In this document: positions 33,481 through 43,445 of the stretch, piece after piece
How positions within the stretch are numbered: the first letter of the stretch is position 1
Layout: each line of letters opens with the position of its first letter
Assembly (NCBI GenBank): GCA_026770025.1
Contig: JAMXDE010000025.1
Coordinates: forward strand, 558,001-622,000
Direction of reading: 5' to 3'
DNA: 64,000 bases
Origin: Craspedostauros australis
Lineage: Eukaryota; Bacillariophyta; Bacillariophyceae; Mastogloiales; Achnanthaceae
Program-made: the position numbers and the translations under genes
The notes under the pieces: model-generated
Told to the model about the DNA's origin: nothing
The model's input: only the letters and a program-made list of their open reading frames with translations
Database searches by the model: none

Positions 33481-33950
33481 GATGAATGCTGCAAGATTGT
33501 TTTTGTGATGGAAGACTGCCCAATTTGCAATGCCCAAACAACCCCAAACCTCTACATCTCCGTGCTTGAGGGGTGGCATTGGCGTGAACCAAGACAGAAT
33601 CGACCATACAAAAGCCAAATAGCAGTGTTCCAACACCATCACATCCCATCCCTACTGCCATGGAGGGCAGGCCTACACCGCCCTCTCGACCTTCTCAACA
33701 ACGATGAATCCACTGTTATCTGTAGATAGAAGAATCGCAACATACCAGTCGTACTGGTGTAACGTGATGCTCGTTGGTTCCAGGACGGGAGAAATAGTCC
33801 CGTCCAGGGAGGAGCAACATCACAATTGTCCGCGACCTGGACTACATGACAGCGCATGTATCGTCCAACAGCGATGAAGGGAGTATGCCAAACAAACAAG
33901 CAAACAAACAAGCAAACAAACAACCAAAAACGGCATTGCGGAGTATGTAT

Positions 33951-34200
33951 GGGATTGTGCAATTGTGCCAAGCGGTAGCTAGTGCCTCAATTGGGGCTTT
34001 GATGTACACAAATGCACTTATCGCCCTCTATCGGCATTGTAAATGCGAAAAGATGCATCTATGCTTCCAAAGTGCTCAAACAAAGCAGGATTTGGACTCT
34101 TGGGTCATACTCGCGCATAATTCTGTTTCTCCCAAAAGGCGCAGATGGCATTTTGCAAACACAAGGTAGAGGGAGAGGCAGTACTATCTGTCAGAGTGGA
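33951..34200 (+). repeat. Direct repeat D1 (about 245 bp), left copy
   Basis: About 97% identical by eye to 37,311-37,560 (both read tagctagtgcctc..., ...gtagagggagaggc). The two copies bracket the minisatellite region. They hold no coding signal and no TG...CA ends, so I do not call them LTRs. Confidence 0.85.
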
Positions 34201-34399
34201 ACCGGTCATCTGCTGTCTATGTCGAAAGCATGTTCATGATGTATTGATCATTGACAAAGAGTAAACAATACTCTACACTGAGCTCCACCATGTGATAAAG
34301 TATACTCTGTTCTGCAATGATTATAATAACTGTGTTAACGCAGGTTTACTCAGCGAAAACGATTAACTTTACGTAACTTTATTCTGCAACAACGATTAA

Positions 34400-35378
34400 T
34401 TTTACACCAACTTTATTTTCCGCCAATTACGATGTTTGCATAACTTTATTATCCGCCAATTACGATGTTTGCGTAACTTTATTATCTGCCAATTACCATC
34501 TTTGCATAACTTTATTATTCGCCAATTACGATGTTTGTGTAACTTTATTATCTGCCAATTACCATCTTTGCATAACTTTATTATTCGCCAAATACCATCT
34601 TTGCGTAACTTTTCTATCCGCTAATTACCATCTTTGCATAACTTTATTATCTGCCAATTACGATGTTTGCATAACTTTATTATTCGCCAATTACGATGTT
34701 TGTGTAACTTTACTATCCGCCAATTACCATCTTTGTGTAACTTTATTATCCGCCAATTACAATGTTTGGGTAACTTTATTATCTGCCAATTACCATCTTT
34801 GCATAACTTTATTATTCGCCAATTACGATGTTTGTGTAACTTTACTATCCGCCAATTACCATCTTTGCGTAACTTTATTATCTGCCAATTACGATGTTTG
34901 CATAACTTTATTATTCGCCAATTACGATGTTTGGGTAACTTTACTATCCGCCAATTACCATCTTTGTGTAACTTTATTATCCGCCAATTACGATGTTTGG
35001 GTAACTTTATTATCTGTCAATTACGATGTTTGTGTAACTTTACTATCTGCCAATTACCATGTTTGCGTAACTTTATTATCTGCCAATTACGATGTTTGCG
35101 TAACTTTATTATCCGCCAATTCCGATGTTTGGGTAACTTTGTTATCTGTCAATTACAATGTTTGTGTAACTTTATTATCCGCCAATTACCATCTTTGCGT
35201 AACTTTATTATCTGTCAATTACGATGTTTGCATAACTTTATTATCCGCCAATTACGATGTTTGCATAACTTTATTATCTGCCAATTACGATGTTTGGGTA
35301 ACTTTATTATCTGTCAATTACGATGTTTGCATAACTTTATTATCCGTCAAATACGATGTTTGCGTAACTTTATTCCTC
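34400..35378 (+). repeat. 33-bp minisatellite, about 29 units
   Basis: The unit is tttgcgtaactttattatcy followed by gccaattacgatg, with common variants (gcataac, ctgcc, taccatc). Units abut with no unique spacers, so it is not a CRISPR array. Since 33 is a multiple of three, frames stay open and mimic an 11-residue-repeat protein. The unit shares TTATCCG and TTTGCGTAA with the Harb-2 left end. The flanking stretch 35,379-35,900 shows no gene. Confidence 0.92.
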
Positions 35379-35904
35379 CATTCCAAAATTAGCAGCTACA
35401 CTGACAGCCAAAGACAAGCAAATCAATGGATACACAAACAGACCATGCACAACAGATTGTGACAAGCCTCTTTTTGGCTTTTGTTGCACTCTATGGCTGT
35501 ATAAGAACACAAACAGACACAAATATAGTAAAATGTGGATTGTTTGGTAGTCACAAGCAAACATACACAAACACAGACAGCCATATGCATAAACAGCCAC
35601 AGAACAAGAAACCATCTCTGCAGCCATGGTTGTAGCTCGAAATCGGTCTTTCTTGGATGATGATCCTGTGCTAAACGAGCAAACCCCGAGGTCCTGCAAC
35701 ATCTCAGCTCTGTTCATCCCTACCCTTTTGTCTTGGTTGGTGTCAACTTCGGAGGTTGGGTGGGCCAACTGTGTCCTCAACTGACAGACGCTGGCAGTTC
35801 AGCACAGACACACAGACAGACAAACAATCTGGAGTAAACAGCCATAAACACACAATCACGAGGTTACAAAGTTTATGCCTTTTTGTACGCAATCGTCATT
35901 ATTC

Positions 35905-36776
35905 GCGGAACAATCCGAACTTTGTTTTCGCATACATACGCAAACTCACAATGCCTGGTTTGGGAACAGTAAAGTTTGCGAACAATCCCATCTGTGGTGG
36001 AAAAATTCTTGTTGTGGATTGTTGTTCTTTGTGGAACAGTCCAAACTTTGTTTTCGCATACATACGCAAACTCACAATGCCTGGTTTGTGAACAGTAAAG
36101 TTTGCAAACAATCCCATCTGTGGTGGAAAAATTCTTGTCGTGGATTGTTGTTCTTTGCGGAACAGTCCGAACTTTGTTTTCGCATACATACGCAAACTCA
36201 CAATGCCTGGTTTGTGAACAGTAAAGTTTGCAAACAATCCCATCTGTGGTGGAAAAATTCTTGTCGTGGATTGTTGTTCTTTGTGGAACAGTCCAAACTT
36301 TGTTTTTGCATACATACGCAAACTCACAATGCCTGGTTTGTGAACAGTAAAGTTTGCGAACAATCCCATCTGTGGTGGAAAAATTCTTGTCGTGGATTGT
36401 TGTTCTTTGCGGAACAGTCCGAACTTTGTTTTCGCATACATACGCAAACTCACAATGCCTGGTTTGTGAACAGTAAAGTTTGCAAACAATCCCATCTGTG
36501 GTGGAAAAATTCTTGTCGTGGATTGTTGTTCTTTGTGGAACAGTCCAAACTTTGTTTTTGCATACATACGCAAACTCACAATGCCTGGTTTGTGAACAGT
36601 AAAGTTTGCGAACAATCCCATCTGTGGTGGAAAAATTCTTGTCGTGGATTGTTGTTCTTTGCGGAACAGTCCAAACTTTGTTTTCGCATACATACACAAA
36701 CTCACAATGCCTGGTTTGGGAACAGTAAAGTTTGCGAACAATCCCATCTGTGGTGGAAAAATTCTTGTTGTGGATG
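35905..36776 (+). repeat. 126-bp minisatellite, about 7 units
   Basis: Units contain aacagtccgaactttgtttt, catacgcaaactcacaatgc and atcccatctgtggtgg, with pairs of units alternating slightly (gtccaa/gtccga). The period of 126 (3 x 42) keeps three frames open on both strands, giving deceptive ORFs of ~310-320 residues. Confidence 0.92.
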
Positions 36777-36819
36777 GTTGACCATGACACATTCTTTTGT
36801 TTGCAACGTGCTCTTTTGA

Positions 36820-37050
36820 TTGTGTGGACAATCATTCACTGACACAGACTGTATGTATATCAATCGATGCGAAAGAGAGCAACAAAACGATACCGAGTTT
36901 TGTGGACAATCATTCACTGACATGGACGGTATAACAATCAATGCGAAAGAGAACAACAAAACAATACTGAGTTTTGTGGACAATCATTCACCGACATGGA
37001 CTGTACAACAATCAATGAGAAAGAGAGCAACAAAACGATACTGAGTTTGG
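36820..37050 (+). repeat. 75-79-bp tandem repeat, three units
   Basis: Three copies of gtggacaatcattcac...gagcaacaaaacgatac...gagtttt directly follow the 126-bp array. No coding signal. Confidence 0.85.
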
Positions 37051-37310
37051 TAGAGAGTACATTGTTGCGAAATACGCTTTTCTTCATTCGTACTAATACT
37101 ACCTTTCACCAATCCATACATACATCATTCCAGGACATGCCATAACATGTACTCAGAGTACTCTAGCATGATTGCAAAGTGATGTATTGCACTCTGTGTA
37201 GTATGTTCATAATACCTTTGTATCACTCAATGCGGTTTGCGATAATTTTCCGCCGCCAATAGAGTGTTTGTAGATACGCTCACACGTACGCTACTTTCAT
37301 TGTCACATTG

Positions 37311-37560
37311 ATTTGTGCCAAGCGATAGCTAGTGCCTCTATTGGGGCTTTGATCTACACAAATGCATTTATCGCCCTCTATCGGCATTGTAAATGCGAAA
37401 AGATGCATCTATGCTTCCAAAGTGCTCAAACAAAGCAGGATTTGGACTCTTGGGTCATACTCGCGCATAATTATGTTTCTCCCAAAAGGCGCAGATGGCA
37501 TTTTGCGAATGCAAGGTAGAGGGAGAGGCGGTACTATCTGTCAGAGGAGAACCGATTTGC
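37311..37560 (+). repeat. Direct repeat D1, right copy
   Basis: Matches 33,951-34,200. The following stretch 37,561-38,520 has no gene I can support. An upstream exon of the transposase could lie at its right end, because a strong acceptor (ctttttgcag) sits at 38,521-38,530. Confidence 0.85.
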
Positions 37561-38599
37561 GACTATCTTGTACCCATGCAAAGCATGGATGTGATGTACT
37601 GATTGTCAAACGATAAATCTTGGTGCTGCCATCATGTGCCCCCTGCTCTCTTGGATGAATCCTTTCTGTACAGGAAGGACTAGGAATCCCATAGGTGACA
37701 CAAGTGGGAGGATCTATCATTGAAGGAGCCAGACATGCTTTTCTGCAGTGTGAAAGACCGCTTTTTATCACAGATCTTGGATGACAAAGAACAGCACCCA
37801 AACGTGAGTACATAATCGTAGAATCCCCGCGTTTGTTGCAAATGCCACCATCCATTCAGCCGTATGTGCAAGTATGTTTCATGCCTGGAATGACCCCATT
37901 CCCATCTTGTGCATACAGGTACTGTAGCTTGGGCATGTGTCGCTCCTTCACAAACACTTTGAAATGGCTTGGGAACAAGCGAATATAATCGTGAACACTG
38001 CTTCCCAAACCGCATAGCCGTGACAATGACCAACAAATACAGGGGGAGAATGCGCCTTCATGTGGTTGTGAACGCGCAGAAACGTTCCATTGTTCGCGAA
38101 GTGCCACCGACGTGGCAGCACTTGTGACCGTCAATAGGGCCAATCCGAACCAGCAAAACCGGATCTTGCATACACTGGTCCTGACAATACAGGTCATCAA
38201 TACATAACTGGTCATCCTGGCACACCCCAAATCGCAAGCCACGATTCCTGTGGATCTTTTACAAACCAGACTTCACGGAATTGAATCCTGTGACACCATT
38301 GACAAAACGAATTGTGTATCGAACTTGTCATGATATTGTGAACTGCGTCCAAGACACGTTCACAACCAAGCGCAAGATTCTGTAAATCATGGAATGCCGT
38401 TATGCAGATGTTGACCTGCAATTCATTGAGGAGCTCCGACGTATCTTGAGCCCTAAACGAATCGATCTGATTGGCCGAGAAGCCCATTATATGAAATCAT
38501 GATCCTTGCCATCGCCTCCACTTTTTGCAGCAAACAACGCGCGGAGAGGGTGTGTGTGATGTCATCCCCACGAGTTTGCCTCACCCTGTGACAGTGTCA

Positions 38600-39872
38600 A
38601 TGTTTTGCTGTGCCAAGACAAGATCATGGAACACATCGCGATGTGCACTTCAGGATCCACCGAGAAAGGGCGTCGATGGAAGATGCGAGTTGGAGAACAC
38701 AACAAAATCAAACACAGCACCCCACGCATCGAACGCCATACACATTTGTTGCCATCTCCAACAACAACTCCACTCACCAGGCAACACCAGCACCATTCAC
38801 CAAATGCAACCGCAAGCATCAATGCAAGAAGCCGCCACTACATCCAATGTCGCCCATGAGGGCATGCACCTCCTTGGACGGCCTGTGACAATTGATCAGT
38901 GCAATCCTCCCCCTCCCTGGATGCACAGAACCTTCCAAACATCATTTGGAACGAATGCAACGGTGGCAGCAAAGGTGTGGGAGGGCCTGGTCCACCATGA
39001 CCTTATCCCAAGCAACGCATGCATGGAACACATGCTCTCGGCCATGGCCTTCCTCAAACAATACTCCTCATGGGATGCACTAGCTGTGAGACTCAACCGT
39101 GATCGGAAAACGTTGATGAAATGGACATGGATCATGCTGGAAGGGATGGGCAGGTTGAGCACAAAAATTGTAAGTCAACCGTGGCATGCATGTGCCTTGA
39201 TGACTGCTGCAATTTGCTCCACACCTCATCCTTACTCACCATCGTTGTCAACTCTCCGATGCTTTCTTCCAACCCTGTTCCCTGCACTTGCAGATACTCC
39301 TAAATGATCGAAAAATAAATGCCAAGCCTCATGCAAAGCAGCTCATGTCTGTTGATGGAACGGATTTCCGCATCGTTGAACCAAAACCATTCAACAAGCT
39401 CTGGTACTCTCACAAATTCAGACATGCTGGGCTTCGATACGAAACTGGTGTGTGTATTGAGACCGGACATCTTGTGTGGGTGCGGGGACCCTATGTTTGT
39501 GGTGAATACCCAGACATCACCATCTTCCGTGAATGCCTCAGACAGCAACTGGATCCTGGTGAGCAGGTCGTCACAGACAAAGGGTACAGAGGCGAGGCAG
39601 CATGTTGTTTGGAGCGCACTCGTTTCAATGGAGTTGTCCGTGCCCGCCATGAGACCGTCCACAAGAGGTTCAAAAATTGGGGGTGTCTTGACAACAAGTG
39701 GCGCCATGCTCACGAGCGGCATCAGCTTGCAATGTATTCGGTAGCTGCAATAACACAACTGGAGTTGCAGCACACAAACCCCTTGTTCGACATTCACCAG
39801 ACAATGGCAAACATAATGGAGGTGAGAACCTGGGTTGCCTCGCTCGTGGAAGATCCAGAGCAGAACAGCTAA
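38600..39872 (+). CDS. Harb-2 transposase (PIF/Harbinger DDE, DDE_Tnp_4), two exons
   Basis: Exon 1 ends at 39,169 (AAAATT, then GTAAGT). A 124-bp intron ends TTGCAG and exon 2 begins at 39,294, so the join reads RLSTKI-ILLNDRKINAK. From the ATG at 38,600 the product is ~382 residues. The frame is open further upstream and a 5' exon is possible, so the start is uncertain. The triad lies in exon 2: D in SVDGTDF, D in TDKGYRGE, E in RHETVHKRFKNW. Exon 1 aligns with the Harb-1 enzyme (FGTNATVAA.../FGEDFTVAF..., RDRKTLMKWTW/RTTDKTLKLHIW). No lesion is visible after splicing. Together with its intact triad this suggests a recently active enzyme. It is divergent from the partner gene and separated from it by the minisatellites. 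Confidence 0.85.
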
Positions 39873-41184
39873 TGCATAGATAACACATTGGTTCATAGAG
39901 TACAGGTTTAATTCACAGCCCTTGGTGCTGTAGTGGTGTGTCTTGCCTTTTGGATAGCACGTGGAGATGCATGGAGGCACTGGAATGGTGACTCCAAAAC
40001 TGATACGACGCAACAATGTGATGGCATGCTTGGGCGATGAGCATACATGTTGCTGTGGACCAACACAGCGTTGCAGAGGAGTGTATGTGCATGGCGCATT
40101 GTGTCCACACAGTCGTAGTTGCCAACGATGTCTCTAGAAATGATGCCGAGATTCTGTGAGACTGCATGTGCTGAATGAGCCACTGCTACTATACTGGAGG
40201 CGTGATTTCGCATCGTGCGGACCCAGGAATACAGAGGCACCAAGGAGGAAGCCAATCTGGCTGCTTGACAAGTGTTGCTTTGGACCAGACCAGTGCAACG
40301 GATCCAAGAAAGGGAGCGTGCAAGCGAAGTGCATGGGACTGGTGAAGCTATCTTCGTGTAGGAATCGTTGTACACACTATAGTAGAGTTGCTGTGAGAAA
40401 TGGCTGCAACCGAGGATACAAGTAGTCGTATACCGCGAGGAGAAAAGAATGATGCATGCAGATGGCACGCTGTGCTCGACAGCCGCACACAGAGCAAAAG
40501 GGGAGAGGCAGGAACAGTGGCGAGATGACTAGCACAAGGGTGACTACATTGTCATGGGGGTGCATGTGTGGGAACAAGATCGCACCTATGATGCCTGTGA
40601 AGGATACAGAGACGAACGAAGATGGCTCACAGAACTGCTGATCGACAGGCTGAGGGGGTGATGGTGTGAATCGATGGAAGGCAACCGAAGAGGAGCAGGA
40701 TGATGAATGAATGAAACCAAAATGGGCGAGCATCACAGCAATGCAAGAACGAAGAAGGGTGCTACATACACAGAAGAAGAGAGAGATGACGATGGGACGC
40801 GATCAAAGCGAAGATCGATTTGGCTTGCCATCATCAAACCCGAAATGCGGCGACCGATTGCAAGTCGACGGCATTGATTTTGTCTGCCTGAAGGCGTAGA
40901 CCCAGCCAACCGACAGGAAAGATGGGTAAAAAATGAACGCCACCACAAACCAGCGCAGCCTGACGGACGGCACAAAAGTCTTCTGGAAGAATGGCGAAGA
41001 CAACGACAGAGTCTGCCAACCTGCGAGGACCAGAACCACACGGAAGGCGCTGACAGCGACTGTCAGACACAAAGCAAAACAAAAGCTGTAGAAAGCAATC
41101 CCGAAACAGAAAAATGGCAAAATCACGATGAATTAGAGTGTAAAGATGAACAAAGATGAATAATTCTGCTAGTAATTACGAATC

Positions 41185-41226
41185 GGTTTTGGATAGAGCT
41201 CCTTTTACGATTTTCCACTGCCCCCC
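41185..41226 (-). repeat. Harb-2 right terminal inverted repeat
   Basis: Read on the minus strand it begins GGGGGGCAGTGGAAAATCG and later contains CTATCC. TTG (the TSD) follows at 41,227. Confidence 0.7.
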
Positions 41227-41322
41227 TTGCTTTTGGGAGAAACGGCGATTGTACATTTAGAGCTATTTCGTGTTTACTCTCGCTGATCCGTCTTCTACGT
41301 CACAGGGGACGGATTCCACGTC

Positions 41323-42408
41323 ATGCAAAACGAGTCACAACAGAGGAAGAGACATCGTGTGACTCTTCCTCCACAAGACAACGTGATGACCGTGTGCAGC
41401 AACAACAGAATGCCAGCAGATCCGAAGGTTCGTCATCTCGCAGTCAGCAACTCCACTGGCAAGGCTCCGTCATTCCGGTCAACCACCATTTGCAATCTTT
41501 GCATGTCATCTGCGCCCGGCCTCGCGTCTGAATCTCTTTGTTCTCGTACACAACTGCAGAGCAGAGCAGAGTGGAGCAGCTCCATTGCTTCCACTTCTTG
41601 CACTGCTTCCTTTGGTGTCATAAAAAGGATCAGCCAACAACCAACAACCAACGATCAACGATCGATCAACGAACAACGAACAACGAACAACAAGCAACAA
41701 GCAACCAAGAGCAGCCCACACTGTGCAGCCATCACTCCTTTCTGCCAGGCCCTTGCTGCATCCAAGCATCTCATCCTCGCGTCGGAGCTCAATGAGACGC
41801 CTGAAGGATCCAAGCACAAAGAGAATGATCAGGATGTTCAATCGGCGCCGCCCCCCATCGCATCTCCGCAACCTCATCTGCAGCCCCATCTGCTGCCAGA
41901 ATCTGATGCTGCTGCGCCCCATGATGCGGATGATTACTCATGGCACCGACCCAACGAGGGCAGCATCTTGAAAGACTCCACCCTTCTGCAACAGCAGACG
42001 CCAGTACCAACACGGCACCGCGGACAGCAGCAGCAGCAGCAGCAGGTGCTCCATCACAGCACCAAGAAACGGTGCATGGCTGCTGCGCCTACTCAGAACC
42101 TCAAACACACATGGTGGACCCACGCCAGGCAGTGCTGTATCTTCCAGACCGCGTTCCTGATCCCAGAGGACGGATACGCCGAGGATTTCTCGCATCTGCA
42201 GTACGCCATCACATGCATGTTCAATCTCGGTTTGTGCCACCACCTCTTGGCCGTCCAGGAATGTTCGCAACAACACAGCAGCCTACGCACCTCCAAGCGC
42301 CTCTACGAACTGGTGTACAACCTCCTGACAGAGCCTCAGGTGGCGACAAGCGATGTGCGCAACATCTTCCCCCTGGCGATCCTCGACAACTTGGGTCAGG
42401 TGCATTGA
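41323..42408 (+). CDS. Element X ORF, 361 aa, unknown function
   Basis: It starts MQNESQQRKRHRVTL. I recognise no domain. There is a CNLC pair near residue 58, low-complexity Asn/Gln/Thr segments encoded by short tandem repeats (caacgaacaacgaac), a poly-Gln run (GQQQQQQQV), and a more ordered C-terminal ~100 residues (WWTHARQCCIF..., YAITCMFNLGLCHHLL, LYELVYNLLTEPQ). The promoter-proximal sequence and first codons (MQNxSQ) recur in the decayed copy X-B at about 48,726, which argues this start is real. Introns are possible. Probable role: an accessory protein of element X, or a captured gene. Confidence 0.45.
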   Translation: MQNESQQRKRHRVTLPPQDNVMTVCSNNRMPADPKVRHLAVSNSTGKAPSFRSTTICNLCMSSAPGLASESLCSRTQLQSRAEWSSSIASTSCTASFGVIKRISQQPTTNDQRSINEQRTTNNKQQATKSSPHCAAITPFCQALAASKHLILASELNETPEGSKHKENDQDVQSAPPPIASPQPHLQPHLLPESDAAAPHDADDYSWHRPNEGSILKDSTLLQQQTPVPTRHRGQQQQQQQVLHHSTKKRCMAAAPTQNLKHTWWTHARQCCIFQTAFLIPEDGYAEDFSHLQYAITCMFNLGLCHHLLAVQECSQQHSSLRTSKRLYELVYNLLTEPQVATSDVRNIFPLAILDNLGQVH

Positions 42409-43445
42409 CTGGATGGAAATCAAACCCAATCGAATCATTACTTTGAGCAACTACTGTTGACGTTGATGTTCATCGTGGAGTACACAGACTGCACTGAAGG
42501 CCTGGGCGGGTTCTTCTCGAATGTGATGGATCTCATGCTGCGAGATCCATTGACGGCACGGGCGGCTTAGCCACTGCAGCACATGCGATCTGCTTTGCAC
42601 ACAAATCAGGGAACTGCATCAGCATCACAGTGCACGGTGCAGATATAGATATATATGTAAACAATAGAGCAGTCCGAGTCAATGGTTTTCACAAGCAGCG
42701 AGAGCATGCATGGAGTACGCGAATGAGTGAAGTCTACGAGCAGTACATGGAGTAGTGGACTGTGCTCTTAGTGTACGAGTATGTAACATATTATAGGAGC
42801 TGCACTAGCACATCACAACATAGCATAGTATAGCATACGAGCATTGCGTGGTGTGTATCGTTGCGCTCTGCTCTATTCTACTCTGCTCCACCAATACATG
42901 ACGATCGTGCTAGTGGCAGTGCCGTCGGCAGGGCACGAGCAGAGATGAATGATCGGAGGATGCATCGTTGGTGCTCCAGTGACGAGTACAGACGCGTGGA
43001 CTTGACGGCAGCAAAGATCGCGAGGGTTGCACATGTGTGATGAAAAGGAAGTGGAGTTCTGGCATGGTATGATGTGGTACAGATGTACGAGTGCGGTACC
43101 AACAAAGAGGAGCCTTTGCCATTCGATTGGTTTGTGCAACACACACCGATTGTGCTGGCGCTCCGATCGACGCAGTTGAGGCCTTGGAGCGTTTTTTGTG
43201 TGTGGTTCGGCTGGAATTTTTCCGACCAGAGCGGCACAACACAACGCGGTGGCTCCACAACGCACACCATTCACGACACAAAAATAACGGTCCTCGTCAC
43301 AAAAATCACACCACTCATCACAAAACACAAAAAAACTCAAACACAACACATCACATCACATCACATCACAATCCTCCATGCCATCAAGCAGACGATGCGC
43401 ACACAACCATTCGAACCACAGGTGTGTCTAAAACATATAATACTA

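Larger units (their letters stand above)
30281..41226. mobile_element. Harb-2: second PIF/Harbinger transposon with two divergent genes
   Basis: 10.9 kb. The ends are G-run inverted repeats: left G-run, then GGAAAATCGAGGG...TATCC; right, on the minus strand, GGGGGG, then GGAAAATCGTAAAAGG...TATCC. They are flanked by TTG at 30,278-30,280 and 41,227-41,229. The uninterrupted host sequence is visible in X-B near 48,620-48,640 (tttgcttggttttgggag), confirming the empty site. It carries a minus-strand partner gene (30,815-33,480) and a plus-strand transposase (38,600-39,872), the same layout as Harb-1. Minisatellites fill the space between. The stretch 39,873-41,184 shows no gene. Confidence 0.82.

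Noticed and set aside
34400-35378. CRISPR-like regular repeats
   Set aside because: The 33-bp units are directly abutting with no unique spacers, and the genome is eukaryotic. It is a minisatellite.
34634-35392. 252-residue ORF of 11-residue repeats
   Set aside because: It is produced by the 33-bp tandem array, with no Kozak context, domain or homology visible.
35873-36835. Three ORFs of 310-320 residues on both strands with 42-residue repeats
   Set aside because: They arise because the 126-bp unit is a multiple of three and stop-free in several frames. Nothing suggests translation.
33951-37560. The 245-bp direct repeats as LTRs of a small retrotransposon
   Set aside because: There are no TG...CA ends, primer site or purine tract, and the interval contains only tandem repeats.
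41323-42408. Host gene captured at 41-42 kb
   Set aside because: Its upstream sequence and first codons recur in the decayed X-B copy, so it belongs to element X rather than to the host.
43340-43375. cacat microsatellite as a LINE or SINE tail
   Set aside because: There is no adjacent target duplication or retroelement sequence. It is a simple repeat.
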